From Eunapius fragilis (Eukaryota; Porifera; Demospongiae; Spongillida; Spongillidae), in the NCBI GenBank assembly GCA_963681505.1, contig OY811992.1:2389072-2453071 (forward strand): DNA of 64,000 bases, given 5' to 3'. Below are positions 11,431-22,920 of this stretch, one piece after another (position 1 is the first letter of the stretch; every line of letters starts with the position of its first letter). The position numbers and the translations under genes are program-made. Below the pieces are notes generated by a model. The model had not been told where the DNA came from and made no database searches. It saw only the letters and a list, made by a program, of their open reading frames with translations.

Positions 11431-14400
11431 GAACGTTTGTAACACTGGTACATTTTGGTAGTTACCATGGTAACAAAGGTCACATCGGCATGTTGATGGG
11501 GTGCCCGTATAACCGATTGTGAGCGTTTCCATATACTGATCAGCTAGACATGTATAAATACTGCACATGTGCAAAGGCTATGGTGGGCGTAAAGAGGGAG
11601 GGAGGGAGGTGGAGAGGGAGGGAGGGAGGGGGAGAGGGGGGGAGGGAGGGGGAGAGGGAGGGAGGGAGGGGGAGAGGGAGGGAGGGAGGGAGGGAGGTGG
11701 AGAGGGAGGGAGGGAGGGGGAGAGGGAGGGAGGGAGGTGGAGAGGGAGGGAGGGAGGGAGGTGGAGAGGGAGGGAGGGAGGGGGAGAGGGAGGGAGGGAG
11801 GTGGAGAGGGAGGGAGGTAGGGAGGGAGGTGGAGAGGGGAGGGAGGGAGGTGGAGAGAAACATGCAGTTTTTTAACGCTTGTGATTTTCAGGCACAAGTC
11901 TGACTCTGACCTTCAGCAGAGCCTGTTGTTTGGCCAGCAGCCGCAGGCTACCATGAAGACGGCTGTACAGCAAATGGCTTCAACTGTGAACCACTTACAA
12001 AGTGGGTGTGGCTTGCAGATTGTCAGTCACATGGTCTGATTCTTTTTTCTTACCCACATAAATCTACATGTATGTGCGCAAATATTTCCACACATGTGTA
12101 CGTACGAACATATACACACACATGTGCGCACGCACACACATGTACGCAATGCACGCATGTACGTGTTCACACACGTACATCCTTCTGCAGCATTCGCTTT
12201 ACCTGGAGTGATATCTTCCAATAATGTAAGTATATTGTGTTCTGTGTGTTGGTTTATAGAAAGGGTTTGGCAACATTGGAAAAGGGTCATTTAGAAACAT
12301 AGTATTACCCTTTATCCCAAAAACAACTATTGAACTGTTAAGCCTTTTGTAGATAATATCCTGGTAACCATGGTAACCACAGTGCATGTTTTGTACATGT
12401 AATCTGTGATGGTTATAATAACTAGCTGTATGCTCCATATCAGGTCTAGGATTTTATAACTTGAAGTGTCAGAGGGGGAGTGGGGAGGGAGGAATGGGGG
12501 GGAAAACATTGAGGGGAGAGAAGGGAAAGTTTATCCTGACCTGGGGGGGGGGGGGGGGCAAAGTTAACCCTGTTGGTTCTCCCACGAATGGTGTAATGAC
12601 AGGCAAGGTGTGCAAGTGTTACACTCACACTGAAAGAGCACATGTCTTAATCTTATTTTGATTTGTAAATAAAACCAAAAGCCGCCGAATTCATGTAAGT
12701 GATGCTTCTACTTGAATACTACAAGTGGGCATTGATCTGGGGCCAAATGAAAGTGGAGGAGGGAGCCAGATATACAGGGCATGGCCATGAATTGCATAGC
12801 AGGTAGTTTGGCCCAAGGTCTGGGGGTAGAGGATGAACCCCACTTTGTTTGAGAGTGAATAACTTTTGGACGTGCCCTTTCAATGCTGCTATGCCTACAG
12901 TCTGCCTTCTTTGTTGGGACAACACTAGTAATAATTTTGATAAGGCAACTTCTCTTCATGTGTGGCATTTATAGCACACTACTGTAGAGTGTTAGTGAGC
13001 TTTCATTGGTACTGTGTCTTGCCACTAATTTAATTTTCTTTCGTGTAGTTGTTAATGGTTAAAATGGTAGGTATTAAGGGAGTCTGTAGGCACACATACA
13101 TTGAAAGGGCATGTCCCTCACTCTCAAATATTGAAATATGAATATGAATTTCTTCAATCTGTTTATTTTTTTAAAAACATAAACTGTTTGGAGTTACTAT
13201 TGTCTATTCACCTTCATTTCTTCTTGTAATCATCAGCAAAGATGAGCACTTGTGGTTAATTGTTATTCCTTGATTGTAATTTAATGAAGTGCATGCTATG
13301 ACCAGAGGCCTTGCTTCTCACACCCTCCTGGGCATGCATAGACTTTACATAAATTTTTTTATCCACATGTAGATTCACTACACTATTTTTTTCTTCTCAG
13401 TTTCTTCAAGTAATAACAGTTTGTTGTGTTTAATTGTGTACGTCTTTTCAATCATGTTTTATAAGTTGTCAAAACAATTTATACTCCTTGCATTATTTCC
13501 TTTAACTGTTGCAGAAACAGCAAAGCTCTTTCAATCCAACATTTTCAAGGTATTTTTGACTATGTTACGATGCACTCATTGCCTTATGACTGCATTTTTC
13601 ACCTCGGTGTAGTATGGACCAGTTCCGCAACCAGGATTATTCCCCAGAGCCAACCCAGGGGGGCTCCGGGGGGAGCCTGCCCGACCTGACAAACGTAGAG
13701 TTTTCCTGCGGGCTGGACGTACCACTGGAGCAAGACGACGACCAGACGTCCGTAGGCAAGGCCCCCTTCCCTTCTCCTTCCAGATGCGGCTCTGGTCCTT
13801 CTAAACTGATGTACTCACTTTCTCCGCGGGCCACCAGTCCCACCATGATGTACCAGCCCGTTGACCAGCGAGGCCTGTCGACCTTAGGCCAGAGTTCAGC
13901 GTGCGCGTCCGCTCCTTACAGCCTGCCCGGCACCATCCTGCCTCCAACCGCGCTGGACAGAATGCAGACCGGATCGACCATGCCGGATTTCAGTTCTGCG
14001 GCACAACAACATGCGGCGCCTCCTCCTATGCAGCACTCCGCTAGCAGCACCTTCCCAGTACAGCAGTTCAGACCGTTCCCGTCACATCCCCAGCACGCGA
14101 TGGGAGGGTTTCCTCACACCGAGTCGTTGCCGAATTTCGCCCGTTCCATCTCCGTTGAAACACCCCCCGTGACCATCATAATTAATAGCCCATTTGCTGA
14201 TTCCGCTGTGTCCATCAGCGGCCCGGAGCACCACCAGGCCTCCCTGAGGAGGACCCAGAGCGCTGCCAGCACTGGCATTACAAATGGCGTCGGAAGCGGC
14301 AGTGCATGTAGCGGTAGTGGTGGGGGCATTGGCATCGGAGGAAGTGGCAGAGTGCCGTTCAGTTCAGGCTCCGGTACACAGCAGAACCACACACCATTTT

Positions 14401-15119
14401 TTATCGGCCATCCTTCAAACACGTTGCCCGTCCTGCCGAGTTACCTCGAGGCCAAACAGCAGCAGGCCCTACAGCAGAGGTTTGCTTCAATCAGCATGAC
14501 CAAGTCGGACATCATCAGGAGCTACTCGGAAGAAAACTTGCAGAAAATTCCCAAAGAGAAGGGCGACCTCATACAGCAGAACCCATTTATGGGGAACCTG
14601 GCCAACGCGAACAGTGTGCCATGCGTATATGTAGAATCTCCCAACAACGACATCCAGCGTTACAAAAGCGACTCCCCCGCGGCTGTGGACAGCCCCTCCA
14701 CCACCCCAAGCTACGCGTCTTCCCCGCCCTCGGTGCGACCGTATTGGATCGACCATCCCAACAGCATGAACGTTTTTGTTTTCAACGAGTGGCCGGCCGA
14801 GGCCGTCGGAGACAAGGGGGCGGGTGGAAAGGGGGGCTCCCCCCTGAGTCACCACAGGTCCCTCACGGACCTCAGCACCATACCCGAGGCTGGGGAGGCC
14901 GCTACGTCCAGCAGAAGGATTTCTTTGCTGCACCAACTCTCCCTCCCCTCCATAGCCCTGAGCGACCTGGTGGTCGACGAGCACATGGATAGGCAGAGCG
15001 GCCTCTTGCCACTGACGCCTCCCGACTTTGAAATGGAGGAGGAGGTGGTGGATTCACTGCTGAAGGAGCAGTTGCCGCAATTTGATGTGAGCAGCTTCTT
15101 GGCTTCTCACAGACCCTGA
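8800..15119 (+). CDS. CRTC: CREB-regulated transcription coactivator, about 690-706 aa
   Basis: Exons: 8800-8946, an uncertain microexon zone at 9321-9616, 10352-10453, 10763-10896, 11892-12001, 12191-12225, 13515-13549 and 13613-15119. CRTC proteins bind the CREB bZIP and recruit transcription machinery after dephosphorylation and nuclear entry. Exon 1 carries the CREB-binding helix (RRLTEKIAIMKRKEHEQSEA, then FEKAMKSIME), exon 3 GGGGSMPSLQ, and the last exon GGSLPDLTNVEF, all in CRTC family order. Phosphorylation-type motifs include LRRTQS near 14245; PPVTIIINSPF near 14165 resembles the CRTC calcineurin-site region. The C-terminus is acidic (DFEMEEEVVDSLL), as in the transactivation domain. 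Without microexons the total is 690 codons in frame. The intron after 10453 appears to use a GC donor (CAG, then gcatgt). The ATG at 8800 follows CACAGG; an upstream non-coding exon is possible. Confidence 0.9.
8932..9115 (+). repeat. Tandem copies of the CRTC exon-1 donor junction
   Basis: The true junction ATCATGGAG/GTAATCC at 8938-8953 recurs as ATCATGGAGATAATCC and twice as ATCATGGCAGTAATCC, spaced by G-rich filler (CCCCTGGGGGAGGGGGGAG). The unit therefore contains exon-end and intron-start sequence together. Confidence 0.85.
9263..9712 (+). repeat. Tandem copies of a 16-nt microexon with flanking splice sites
   Basis: GTCTACYTCCAGTATG occurs at 9321, 9361 and 9601, each preceded by TGTGTAG and followed by GTAACCTG, that is, with acceptor and donor. 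Degenerate copies near 9555, 9641 and 9679 have TTAACC or TTACC instead of GTAACC and lack the donor. TG tracts separate the copies. The peptide VYxQY following ...SIME fits the CRTC N-terminus. One 16-nt copy breaks the frame; three copies (48 nt) preserve it. Confidence 0.7.
9785..9985. repeat. ACATGT palindromic satellite
   Basis: Repeats of ACATGT/TGTACA, a self-complementary hexamer, are interspersed with ATGTACACATGTTC. Every phase is palindromic, so both strands can fold. It lies in a CRTC intron. Confidence 0.85.
10075..10245. repeat. CCATGG-containing minisatellite in CRTC intron
   Basis: Units such as CACAGTCACCATGGTCACAT and GTTACCATGGTCTCTTGGTA alternate about four times. Each unit is itself partly palindromic (GTCACCATGGTCAC, TTACCATGG). 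Confidence 0.85.
10454..10690. repeat. 19-20 bp minisatellite starting at a CRTC donor
   Basis: Units close to GGTGCTATGTGGTGTAACT repeat about eleven times. The first copy (GCATGTGGTGTAACTGG) is the 5' end of the intron itself, directly after exon end CTTCAG. Confidence 0.8.
10897..11860. repeat. Purine-rich and TG microsatellites in CRTC intron
   Basis: (GA)n with GGGTGAGGGAAG interruptions lies at 10897-11092, (TG)n at 11384-11427, and GGGAGGGAGGTGGAGA-type repeats at 11590-11855. All are non-coding; the Ser/Leu/Pro ORFs on the minus strand are artefacts. Confidence 0.9.
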
Positions 15120-15524
15120 AGCACTTTTGGAGAGGGTTGGGTGTGGGGTTGGGGAGGAGGAAGGGGGGGGGGGGGGGGGATCATCATATTTGCACAATAT
15201 CGCCTGATGTGGGCACCTTTCACTGATGTGTCCTCTGTGTCTGTATGTTTGTAGCATCTCAGTTGTGGATGTTACTTGTCTTCATTTTTCCTAAATCAAA
15301 TATTCTGCTCTGAATTTTGTGTGTTCATTAGAGTTAGATATAATATTAGATATATAATATTAGATATAGTATCCCAGGGGGTAGGAATGCACCCTCCCCC
15401 CCCCCCCCCCCCTCCATCCTGATATATGAGCTCCTTGTTTTCTTTTCCCTAGTCTCCTCCACCACGAAGCGGCGACACAGGCCACTCTGCAATGCTCTTT
15501 GACTTAATTTGGTTATGTGGTGCT
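15120..15524. other. CRTC 3' region, no further gene
   Basis: Follows the CRTC stop. Contains a poly-G run near 15165 and a poly-C run near 15397 that could base-pair. No canonical AATAAA was found within the first 300 bases after the stop. Confidence 0.4.
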
Positions 15525-15734
15525 ACAGTACCGGCTCGGTCGTAGAGAAAATTAGCAGCTCGAGCTCGGCTCAATCGTAGAGAAAATAAAGCGTATGCAT
15601 TGGTAACTAAAGAAACCATCAGTATTAATGACAACCGCTATGAAAACTAAAAGTTGGCTTAGTCCCAATGAATACGCTTTATTTTCTCTATGTGATCGAG
15701 CTGCGAAATTTCTCTATGACTGAACCGGTACTGT
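15525..15734. mobile_element. Foldback element
   Basis: Left arm ACAGTACCGGCTCGGTCGTA through AGAGAAAATAAAGCGTATGC is complementary to the right arm GCTTTATTTTCTCTATG through GAACCGGTACTGT, with moderate divergence. The central spacer is about 75 bp. No ORF. Confidence 0.7.
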
Positions 15735-16528
15735 ACATCCAAAATCCACACTATTATAATAAAAACACATGTCTAGTTTAGTCGTAAAAAAGTTGGCTAT
15801 TTCTGAATATTGGTTATACTGTATGCTATCCGATCCCTTGTGCGTTGAGCGTTTGTATCAAGAACCCGAAGGCAGGCTATTAAATAAGGCGGTGCATGGA
15901 TCCACGTGCATTCTATACTGATAATATCTCTGATGGATATCTAACTGCACATGCTAACTTTATAAGTTTGCCGAATAAAAAACCGCCACATCTCCTGGTA
16001 GGAGCGTTCACAATCGCTTCAAATTTTTGTGTATGTAGAGGGGTCTATTGGTTTGTTCTGTTCGTTACTTTTTACCTTACCCATTAAGGAGATACCGCTG
16101 TGCAAAGTTAATGCACACTTTCCCGCTCGATACGCCCCAATGATTACTCCATACTTTGGATGCAGTTTGCCAAAATCAATGACACGAAACGACCAGGAAA
16201 ATGTGCATTATAACACTGCGTAACGTAACGGGATAACTAAAGGTAAAAATTAACGAATTAACAAATTTCAGGGCAAATAAAAGTAGCGCTCACATGGAGA
16301 TGTATGGCTAATTATAAATTCACTGCCATAACTATAATATAGTATGCATATATATTGGACAGCTTCGGACCACGAACTTTTCGCTTCGCTTATAAAAATG
16401 CTCTCCATATGAATCGACGATGAACATTAACTTCCTATTTTCAACTTATATATTTACCTCACGGGTTGTTACAAATATCTTTCTGCAGGAGTGTCCAAGT
16501 TTTGCCAATCTAATAATTGGTATAAGGG
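15735..16528. other. No gene recognised
   Basis: AT-rich DNA with short chance ORFs (15896, 16029) lacking domains or splice support. Confidence 0.4.
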
Positions 16529-16724
16529 GGCGTCTCCAAACTATTTTGGAAAAGACCCCCCCCCCCCCCCCCCCCCCCCTCCTCATAAGGTCATTGATAT
16601 TTTCGAAAATGATTGTGGAAATACATTTTTTAATTCACTACGATTTGAAAACGTCACGTGTCTGACCCCCCCACTCCCCCACCGTCAAGATGACGTTATC
16701 TTTCCAAAATAGTTTGGAGACGCC
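16529..16724. mobile_element. MITE with 24-bp perfect terminal inverted repeats
   Basis: GGCGTCTCCAAACTATTTTG plus GAAA at the left end is the exact complement of the right end (TTTCCAAAATAGTTTGGAGA then CGCC). A poly-C run near 16557 and a second C-rich block sit inside. About 196 bp, no ORF. Confidence 0.8.
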
Positions 16725-17117
16725 ACATCGGCGGTCATCTTGCATTTAATTTCAAATTGAATTCTAAATAAACACAAAAATTGGTTGGAATTTATTCCAC
16801 TGCGTTATAATTTTAAAAATAAAAATCAAGCCAAAAATGTAATTACTATCGCAGTTAATTATAAATTCAACACTTAGCTAACGCTAGCTTCAATAAACTA
16901 CAGCAATTCGATAATAAAGTCCTTTCCATTTGATTACTTGTTATTGCGTTACCGGGTGGATGCGCATCAATTATAGCCAACCACACAAATTTTGTAAAGG
17001 TGAGTTACATGAATGTACAATTGCGGATTTATAGCGAAGTTGCTAAGTGCAGAATGGCATATTGTTGCTGTAGTGGCGGATGTGCATGCACATATTCATA
17101 TTTTCTGACGTAAAGGC

Positions 17118-17167
17118 CTAATATGGGTGATCCATGCATAGCCTTATACACGGATCATCCATATTAG
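17118..17167. repeat. Short imperfect hairpin
   Basis: CTAATATGGGTGATCC and GGATCATCCATATTAG face each other across an 18-bp loop. Function unknown. Confidence 0.5.
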
Positions 17168-17268
17168 TTTGACACAGCTTCTCGGGGTGTATAAATATTT
17201 ATGTACACGTATGCCACTAGTATGCTACGCTCTACCATTGTATGGTGCTTGTGTTTTAGCATACTGGC

Positions 17269-17478
17269 CAGGGGCGGATATAGGAATTCTGGCAGAGGGG
17301 AGTCCTACATGAATAATAATGAGGGGAAGGGGGTGTGGCGACCTGCACTTGGTGGCACTGGTTTTAGCGCTGGTAACAATGGGGTTTCGCCATTGGCATA
17401 CTGTTACCAAGTATACGTTAATCATATTCATATTTCAGTTTGAGGGCTCCCCCCCCCTCCTACCTGCGTCCACCCTTG
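17269..17478. mobile_element. hAT-like small element, weakly supported
   Basis: Left end CAGGGGCGGATATAGG and the complement of the right end, CAAGGGTGGACGCAGG, resemble the CAGNGGCGGAT termini of hAT-type elements, including the clearer example at 48328-48969. An 8-bp target duplication is not exact (ATACTGGC against CTGGCTAT), so the call is tentative. Confidence 0.4.
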
Positions 17479-18018
17479 CTGGCTATATATCACACCTTGG
17501 AAACATCAGCTAGTATGAAGCAAACCGCAAACCTCTGGCAGCATGGTCACCATGTGATCAAGCATGTAGGTGAGTTAATGTTGTCCTGCACAGTATTCGT
17601 TACTACATGTACATACACACTTACACACCATCACACACATAACCCAGCCAAGGTGTGCACTCCAAATTCACAAGTCGCAATATTAGTCACACTCGCAATA
17701 TTATATATAACTCACCCAACACACCGAAGTAACATTTTTCATCCCCAACATAAGTGTACACTCCCAGCACACACAACTATATGACCTCCCATCAGCATAC
17801 ATATCCAACTCATACTAACACACCAACCATTTTTTTGCCCCCTCAGAATTGTCTCGCTTGGTACAAAGTGCTGTGTCAGTGGTGTAATCTGGTGTGTATA
17901 TGCTGTTATTGTGAGCTGGTGGGTGTGTTCAGTTGGGAGTGCTAGTATTTATGCTGGATTGGGAGTGTGCTGTTGCAGGCATCATTGAGAAACATTACCC
18001 ATCGTTAGTACAGCACTA

Positions 18019-18022
<4 letters not shown>

Positions 18023-18058
<36 letters not shown>

Positions 18059-18085
18059 ACACACACACACACACACACACGCATA
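18023..18085. repeat. (CA)n microsatellite
   Basis: Nearly pure CA dinucleotide repeats with one ACTCAC interruption. Confidence 0.9.
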
Positions 18086-18459
18086 CACACACCCAATAGC
18101 TCTAAACATCAGCACACACTAGAACAGTAACAGTGAACATAACAGTGAACACTACTAGTCCCACATACTGGAATTCTTTGAGGAAAAACCTTACCACATA
18201 AAGGGCAGTGATGAAGGGTTCCATGTTCTTAGCTTACCCCTATCAGGCCCCACATAAAGGGGTAGTGATCAATAGAACACCGTTTACCCTAAATGAAACG
18301 CTCTACTATGTGACTGTAGTAACATTGCATCAGCTATTTCAAATTATTTGTATAAATAGACTACTGCATGCACCCCATACTCTTAATACCAATGTCGGAC
18401 CCTACCCTATCCACTGTGGCCACTTCTATCCTATCTACTCATATCCCTTGTGAATTATA

Positions 18460-19241
18460 GGTGGGGTTCACTGATTAATTACACTGAAACCATGCAATAC
18501 AGTGTAAGTGCAAACCCACAATTACTATAGTCAATTCAAGGTATATAAAGGTGGTTAGGGAATAAGCTTAAGCATTGGTAAGTTCTAATTTTCCCCATCC
18601 CTCTTCTCCTTTTAGAAGGAGGGATGGCACCTCTTGTTGTGTAGATATAAGGGGGTGGGGGTAGATATAAGGGAGGTGGGATCCTATACTATTTACCCCC
18701 ACTTCCTATCATATCTACCCAAACCCATCTATCTACCCTCACTCCCTATCCTATCTACCCCCACCCCCTATCCTATCTACCCCCACCCCCTATCCTATCC
18801 TATCTACCCCCACCCCCAATCCTATCTACCCCCACCCCCAATCCTATCTACCCCCACCCCCAATCCTATCTACCCCCACCCCCAATCCTATCTACCCCCA
18901 CCCCCAATCCTATCTACCCCCACCCCCAATCCTATCTACCCCCACCCCTTATCCTATCTACCCCCACCCCCTATCCTATCTACCCCCACCCCCTATCCTA
19001 TCTACCCCCACCTCCTATCTACTATCTACTCCTATCTACTATCTACTCCCACCTCCTATCTACCCCCACCTCTTGCTCCACTTACCAAAAGGAGAAAAGG
19101 GATGGGGAAAATTGGAACTTACCAACGCTTAAGCTTATTCCCTAACCACCTTTATATACCTTGAATTGATTATAGTCATTGTGGGTTTGTAATTATGCTG
19201 TATTGCATGGTTCCAGTGTAATCTATCAGTGAACCCTACCT
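18460..19241. mobile_element. Foldback element with a minisatellite core
   Basis: Arms of about 150-180 bp face each other: left TAAAGGTGGTTAGGGAATAA matches the complement of right TTATTCCCTAACCACCTTTA, and left GTGGGGTTCACTGAT matches right ATCAGTGAACCCTAC. The core (about 18690-19080) is a pyrimidine minisatellite of 22-bp units CCCCCACCCCCAATCCTATC plus TA. The ORF across the core is compositional. Confidence 0.8.
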
Positions 19242-19331
19242 ACCCCCTGAATTGCTTCATGTTCTATGATTGATAATGGTTGCTCTGATGTATACTCTGA
19301 TGTATACTATCTTATACTGTATTATTCAATC

Positions 19332-20112
19332 TGAGATAAGTCATTAGTGCTAATCACATCCATACTGAGGTTTTCAAAAGTGCCCGATGTTAGTCGCAGA
19401 CAGTTGAAATTACTGGTGCCAATTTCTCTGGTAGGCACCTAGTTATAGCAAGTCATAGGACTCGATTTTGATTTTCGTGTCTAAAGTTTATGTGTGCATG
19501 CAACTATTAATGTCTAATGTACCGGTTTAACAGTGCATGCCAGTTTAACAGTGCATGCTCGTTGTACAGTTCTTTTAGAGCTTGGCTCGAAATTTCCAAG
19601 CTCTAATTTTTTCCCTCTGGTCTGAAGTCAGAGCGTCGAAGTGAAACAATTCGATTGCTGAATGCGTAGTTAGTATAGAAAATCACATAGCAACCATGCG
19701 TATCGCAATCGAGTAGCTTCACTTTGAAGCTCTGACAGGGACCAAAGAAAAAGAACTATAACTTGGCAATTTCGGGCCAAGCTCTAAAGGACCTGTACAA
19801 CCAACATGCACCATCAAATGTAAAAGGGATGCTAAACTGGCTGAACGTGAATAAATTTATTTTCTGTACACCACAATAAACAAATGTACCCCTGGGAGGA
19901 AGCCCGGTACATTAGACATTAATAGTTGCATGCACACATAAACTTTCTGATGTATTTAGACATGAAAATCAAAATCGAGTCCTATGACGTGCTATTATCT
20001 CTTTAGGTGTCTATCAGAGAAATTGGCACTAATAATTTCAACTGTCTGTGACTATCATCGGGCACTTTTGAAAACCTCAGTATGGATGTGATTAGCACTA
20101 ATGACTTATCTC
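19332..20112. mobile_element. Long foldback element with two nested arm pairs
   Basis: Outer arms of about 200 bp: GAGATAAGTCATTAGTGCTA at left against TAGCACTAATGACTTATCTC at right, continuing through AAAATCAAAATCGAGTCCTA. An inner pair (AGAGCTTGGC against GCCAAGCTCT, and the GAATTGCT-like region against AGCTTC) extends the stem toward the centre. About 780 bp, no ORF. Confidence 0.8.
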
Positions 20113-20255
20113 TTCAAACCATTGTGGCATGATGAATGTGACAATGGTAGCACCAGCGATGACAAAACATGTGATGAGTAACTGCAATCCATCAAGGAAG
20201 TACGTGCCAGTTGGTGTTCCTGTGGTCAGTGTGTCCTATAAGCCAGCAGAAATGT

Positions 20256-20354
20256 CTTTGCCAGTTGCCGTGATTTGTCAGTGATGGAAGGTAAATTCAG
20301 GATGGTCTGTAAAACCCTTCCATCACTGGTTGCAGATCACGGCAACTGGCAAAG
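20256..20354. mobile_element. Short foldback element
   Basis: CTTTGCCAGTTGCCGTGAT and GTCAGTGATGGAAGG at left are complementary to CCTTCCATCACTG and ATCACGGCAACTGGCAAAG at right, with a 20-30 bp loop. Confidence 0.75.
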
Positions 20355-21312
20355 CTCTTGCGATTAAGTTAAAGAATATTCTTAACAGGAAAACGGTGAA
20401 AAGAAGGAAATTCGTTTATGTGTGCGAATCAAACTACAGCAACCGCTAACAGCACTCATCTGTATTGAAAGCACACAACACACCCATTTCAAAAGATTAA
20501 TAAAGGGAAACACTGCTGCTGCCTCATGTAACATGACATGGACGGCAGCTCATTTCATATTCCACACTGAATAACTCATTGCCATAAAATGGTGAACTAA
20601 GATTTTCATTATATTTTTTATGCATGATCCTTGTTTTTATCCATGTCAGCCCACCTTTAAAACAGTAGGCAACCGAAATAAACAAATCATGGATGGAGCA
20701 ATAGATTTGGCAGCCATACATACTAGTGCATGCATTCACCAGCACAATGTCCTGTGAGGCCCTTGCCAATATAAACACCATTGTGTCTAATGTTGAGGGT
20801 ACATCAAACTTTAACTTTAACTCAGTTGTGGCCATGCATGAGCTGTGTGTGCATTGAGCCTGCTGTGCTTACCCTGTACATTAATTCCATTGCTTAAAGC
20901 TTGTTTAAGTACACTGGTCCTTTGTTACTATGTACAATGGAACTCTCTACATGTGGCATTATAAGCTGCTGGTATCAACCACAAAAACATTATATTTGCC
21001 TTTGTTATATATACATGCAAGCTAGCCTTCTTGGAACAATTAGAATGATGTTTTTTTTTGCAATTAAGTACTGCTAAGCGTCATCACTAGTATGAAATGA
21101 TTTATGGCAACGTTGACCCCTGATGTAACTTGTGTTGAAGCTATAGTTTTTAGGTCCATCATTAGAGTTACACAGCTCTGAATAATTTCAATGGGAACCA
21201 TAAACGTCTGTTGCTAAATCCAGAAAAGTTTTAGTGGATTAATGTTATTGAGTTTTATGACATGCAATAAATTTACTTATAAGTGTAAAAGATATGGCGT
21301 TAATGTCAATAA

Positions 21313-21345
<33 letters not shown>

Positions 21346-22196
21346 ATTCTGTAGGTTTATCTCAATGGCTGTCAGGGTCTTTCCATTCATTTCCACCACT
21401 TCACCGACATGTATTGTTCCATCACTTTTGCATCCCTTTCACTTATGCACTTGTTTCCAACTGACTGGCTGTATACACCATGCAGTAGTATTTCACAAAT
21501 ATTCAATCTGAATGCCAACTCAAATCATGATAAGCAATTGCGTACATAAATTATTTGAATTTCCGTAATATGGGTAATGAAATTATTGTACATCGTTTAA
21601 GGGTAATTCCTATCAATCGCGCACAGTTTAGTACTAACCTTAGTAGGATGCAGAGACAAACAGCACCCATTTCTTGTTCTCCATTCTTCTATCACTCACC
21701 TCTATAAATGTGTCTGTGTGTTACTGGCAGATATATGTTTACCGCCGACACTCTGCGTGAATCATTCACTTCCCTATTAATTTGAACTGCCCTATTTGGC
21801 CATGGAATTATTTTTGAGAAGATCTCTGAGTGAGCACGACCTATAATTAAGGAACCGACAGGCCTGTTGCCTCCGTAGTTGGACACGAAAGTTGGGTATG
21901 CATGCACATCTTTACCTAATACATGTACACAATCCCCACAGCTGTGTATCCAGGCTCGAGTCCAGCAGAATTACTAAATCATGGCTATTAAAACTTAAAG
22001 TGATAACTCTCTCCTCGTTATAAAAAGAATAGAATGGCAGGGAAATTATGCATGGATTATAAATCTTGAATTGGATCTCCAAGAATCTCAAATGTATAGG
22101 AACACTGCATGGGGTTTTTTCTGTCAACACCCTGATATATAATAGACGTGTGCCTTTAATTTAGCAACAAAATAGTAGCATCCAAGCAACGTTGGA
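20355..22196. other. Intergenic, no gene recognised
   Basis: Contains a 29-nt poly-C run at 21315-21343. Several ORFs of 70-100 codons (20524-20835 minus, 21242, 21692, 21912) show no recognised motif or splice context. Confidence 0.4.
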
Positions 22197-22373
22197 ATGG
22201 GCGCAAGCCCTCTTGATATTACAGCGGCAAATGATGGCTACGGCGATACCGTGAATGAAATTAGTCACCAGATTGTGCCCGGACTTGAAAAAAATGATGA
22301 ATTCGCCTTGATTTGGACTTACGGTATGCCTGACGGTTCGCTTTTATATTTCTTCTACTTTTTTTTTTTGTGA
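22197..22373 (+). CDS. Small ORF of unknown function, 58 aa
   Basis: An ATG-initiated frame with codon-like composition (MGASPLDITAANDGYGDT..., then FALIWTYG) ends at TGA 20 nt before the start of the next gene. A possible donor (ACG/gtatgc) lies in the middle, so it could instead be a first exon spliced elsewhere. No family recognised; it may equally be a chance frame. Confidence 0.25.
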   Translation: MGASPLDITAANDGYGDTVNEISHQIVPGLEKNDEFALIWTYGMPDGSLLYFFYFFFL

Positions 22374-22392
22374 ATCAGTACTACACACAAAA

Positions 22393-22920
22393 ATGTCGAA
22401 ATCGATGGTTCTGCTAGTCGCGGCGCTGCTCCTTCTAGCGGCCTACGTACTGCATCGACCGACACACCTTTCGTTCTCCGCGGATGTGACCATCAATCAT
22501 GTCGACTTAGATGACGTCCTGCAGTTCGTAAGCAATCCTGCTCTCATAGCGTCAGCTCACGGGTACCATTCCGTGGTTACCGCTGAGGAGCGGGACGCCG
22601 AAGGACGCACTGTTGGAACGATTAGGGAAACCATAACGTTCTCTGTATTCGGACTCATTCGATTGCCATCGTACACCTTTCCCGTCCGTTACATTCTAGC
22701 CACGCGAGGGAACGAGGTGCATTACCAAACCACCATGCCGTATATCGACGCCAGTCAGACGTATTCGCTGTCGTTGCAAGGCGACGCGGTTCACGTGATC
22801 CACCAGTTCAACGCCACATGCGCGTGGGTGTTTTCATCCATAACCTTGTGGCACGTGAGGAAATCGCACACTGACTTGTTGCTGAACATGAAGAGCAGAC
22901 TGGAAGGAAGCAAGTTGTGA
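22393..22920 (+). CDS. Uncharacterised membrane-anchored protein, paralogue 1, 175 aa
   Basis: Intronless ORF with an N-terminal hydrophobic segment (residues about 6-19, LLVAALLLLAAYVL) that looks like a signal anchor, then a beta-rich soluble domain with LDDVLQFVSNPAL, ERDAEGRTVGTIRETI and SQTYSLSLQGDAVHV, one NATC sequon, and a C-terminal helix. The layout (an N-terminal DVLQFVSNP-like segment, a strand-rich middle, a long C-terminal helix) is loosely reminiscent of SRPBCC/START-like folds, but that is a guess. The start is fixed by ACAAAAATGTCGAAATCG, which is shared with the paralogue at 28497. I do not recognise a named family. Confidence 0.75.
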   Translation: MSKSMVLLVAALLLLAAYVLHRPTHLSFSADVTINHVDLDDVLQFVSNPALIASAHGYHSVVTAEERDAEGRTVGTIRETITFSVFGLIRLPSYTFPVRYILATRGNEVHYQTTMPYIDASQTYSLSLQGDAVHVIHQFNATCAWVFSSITLWHVRKSHTDLLLNMKSRLEGSKL

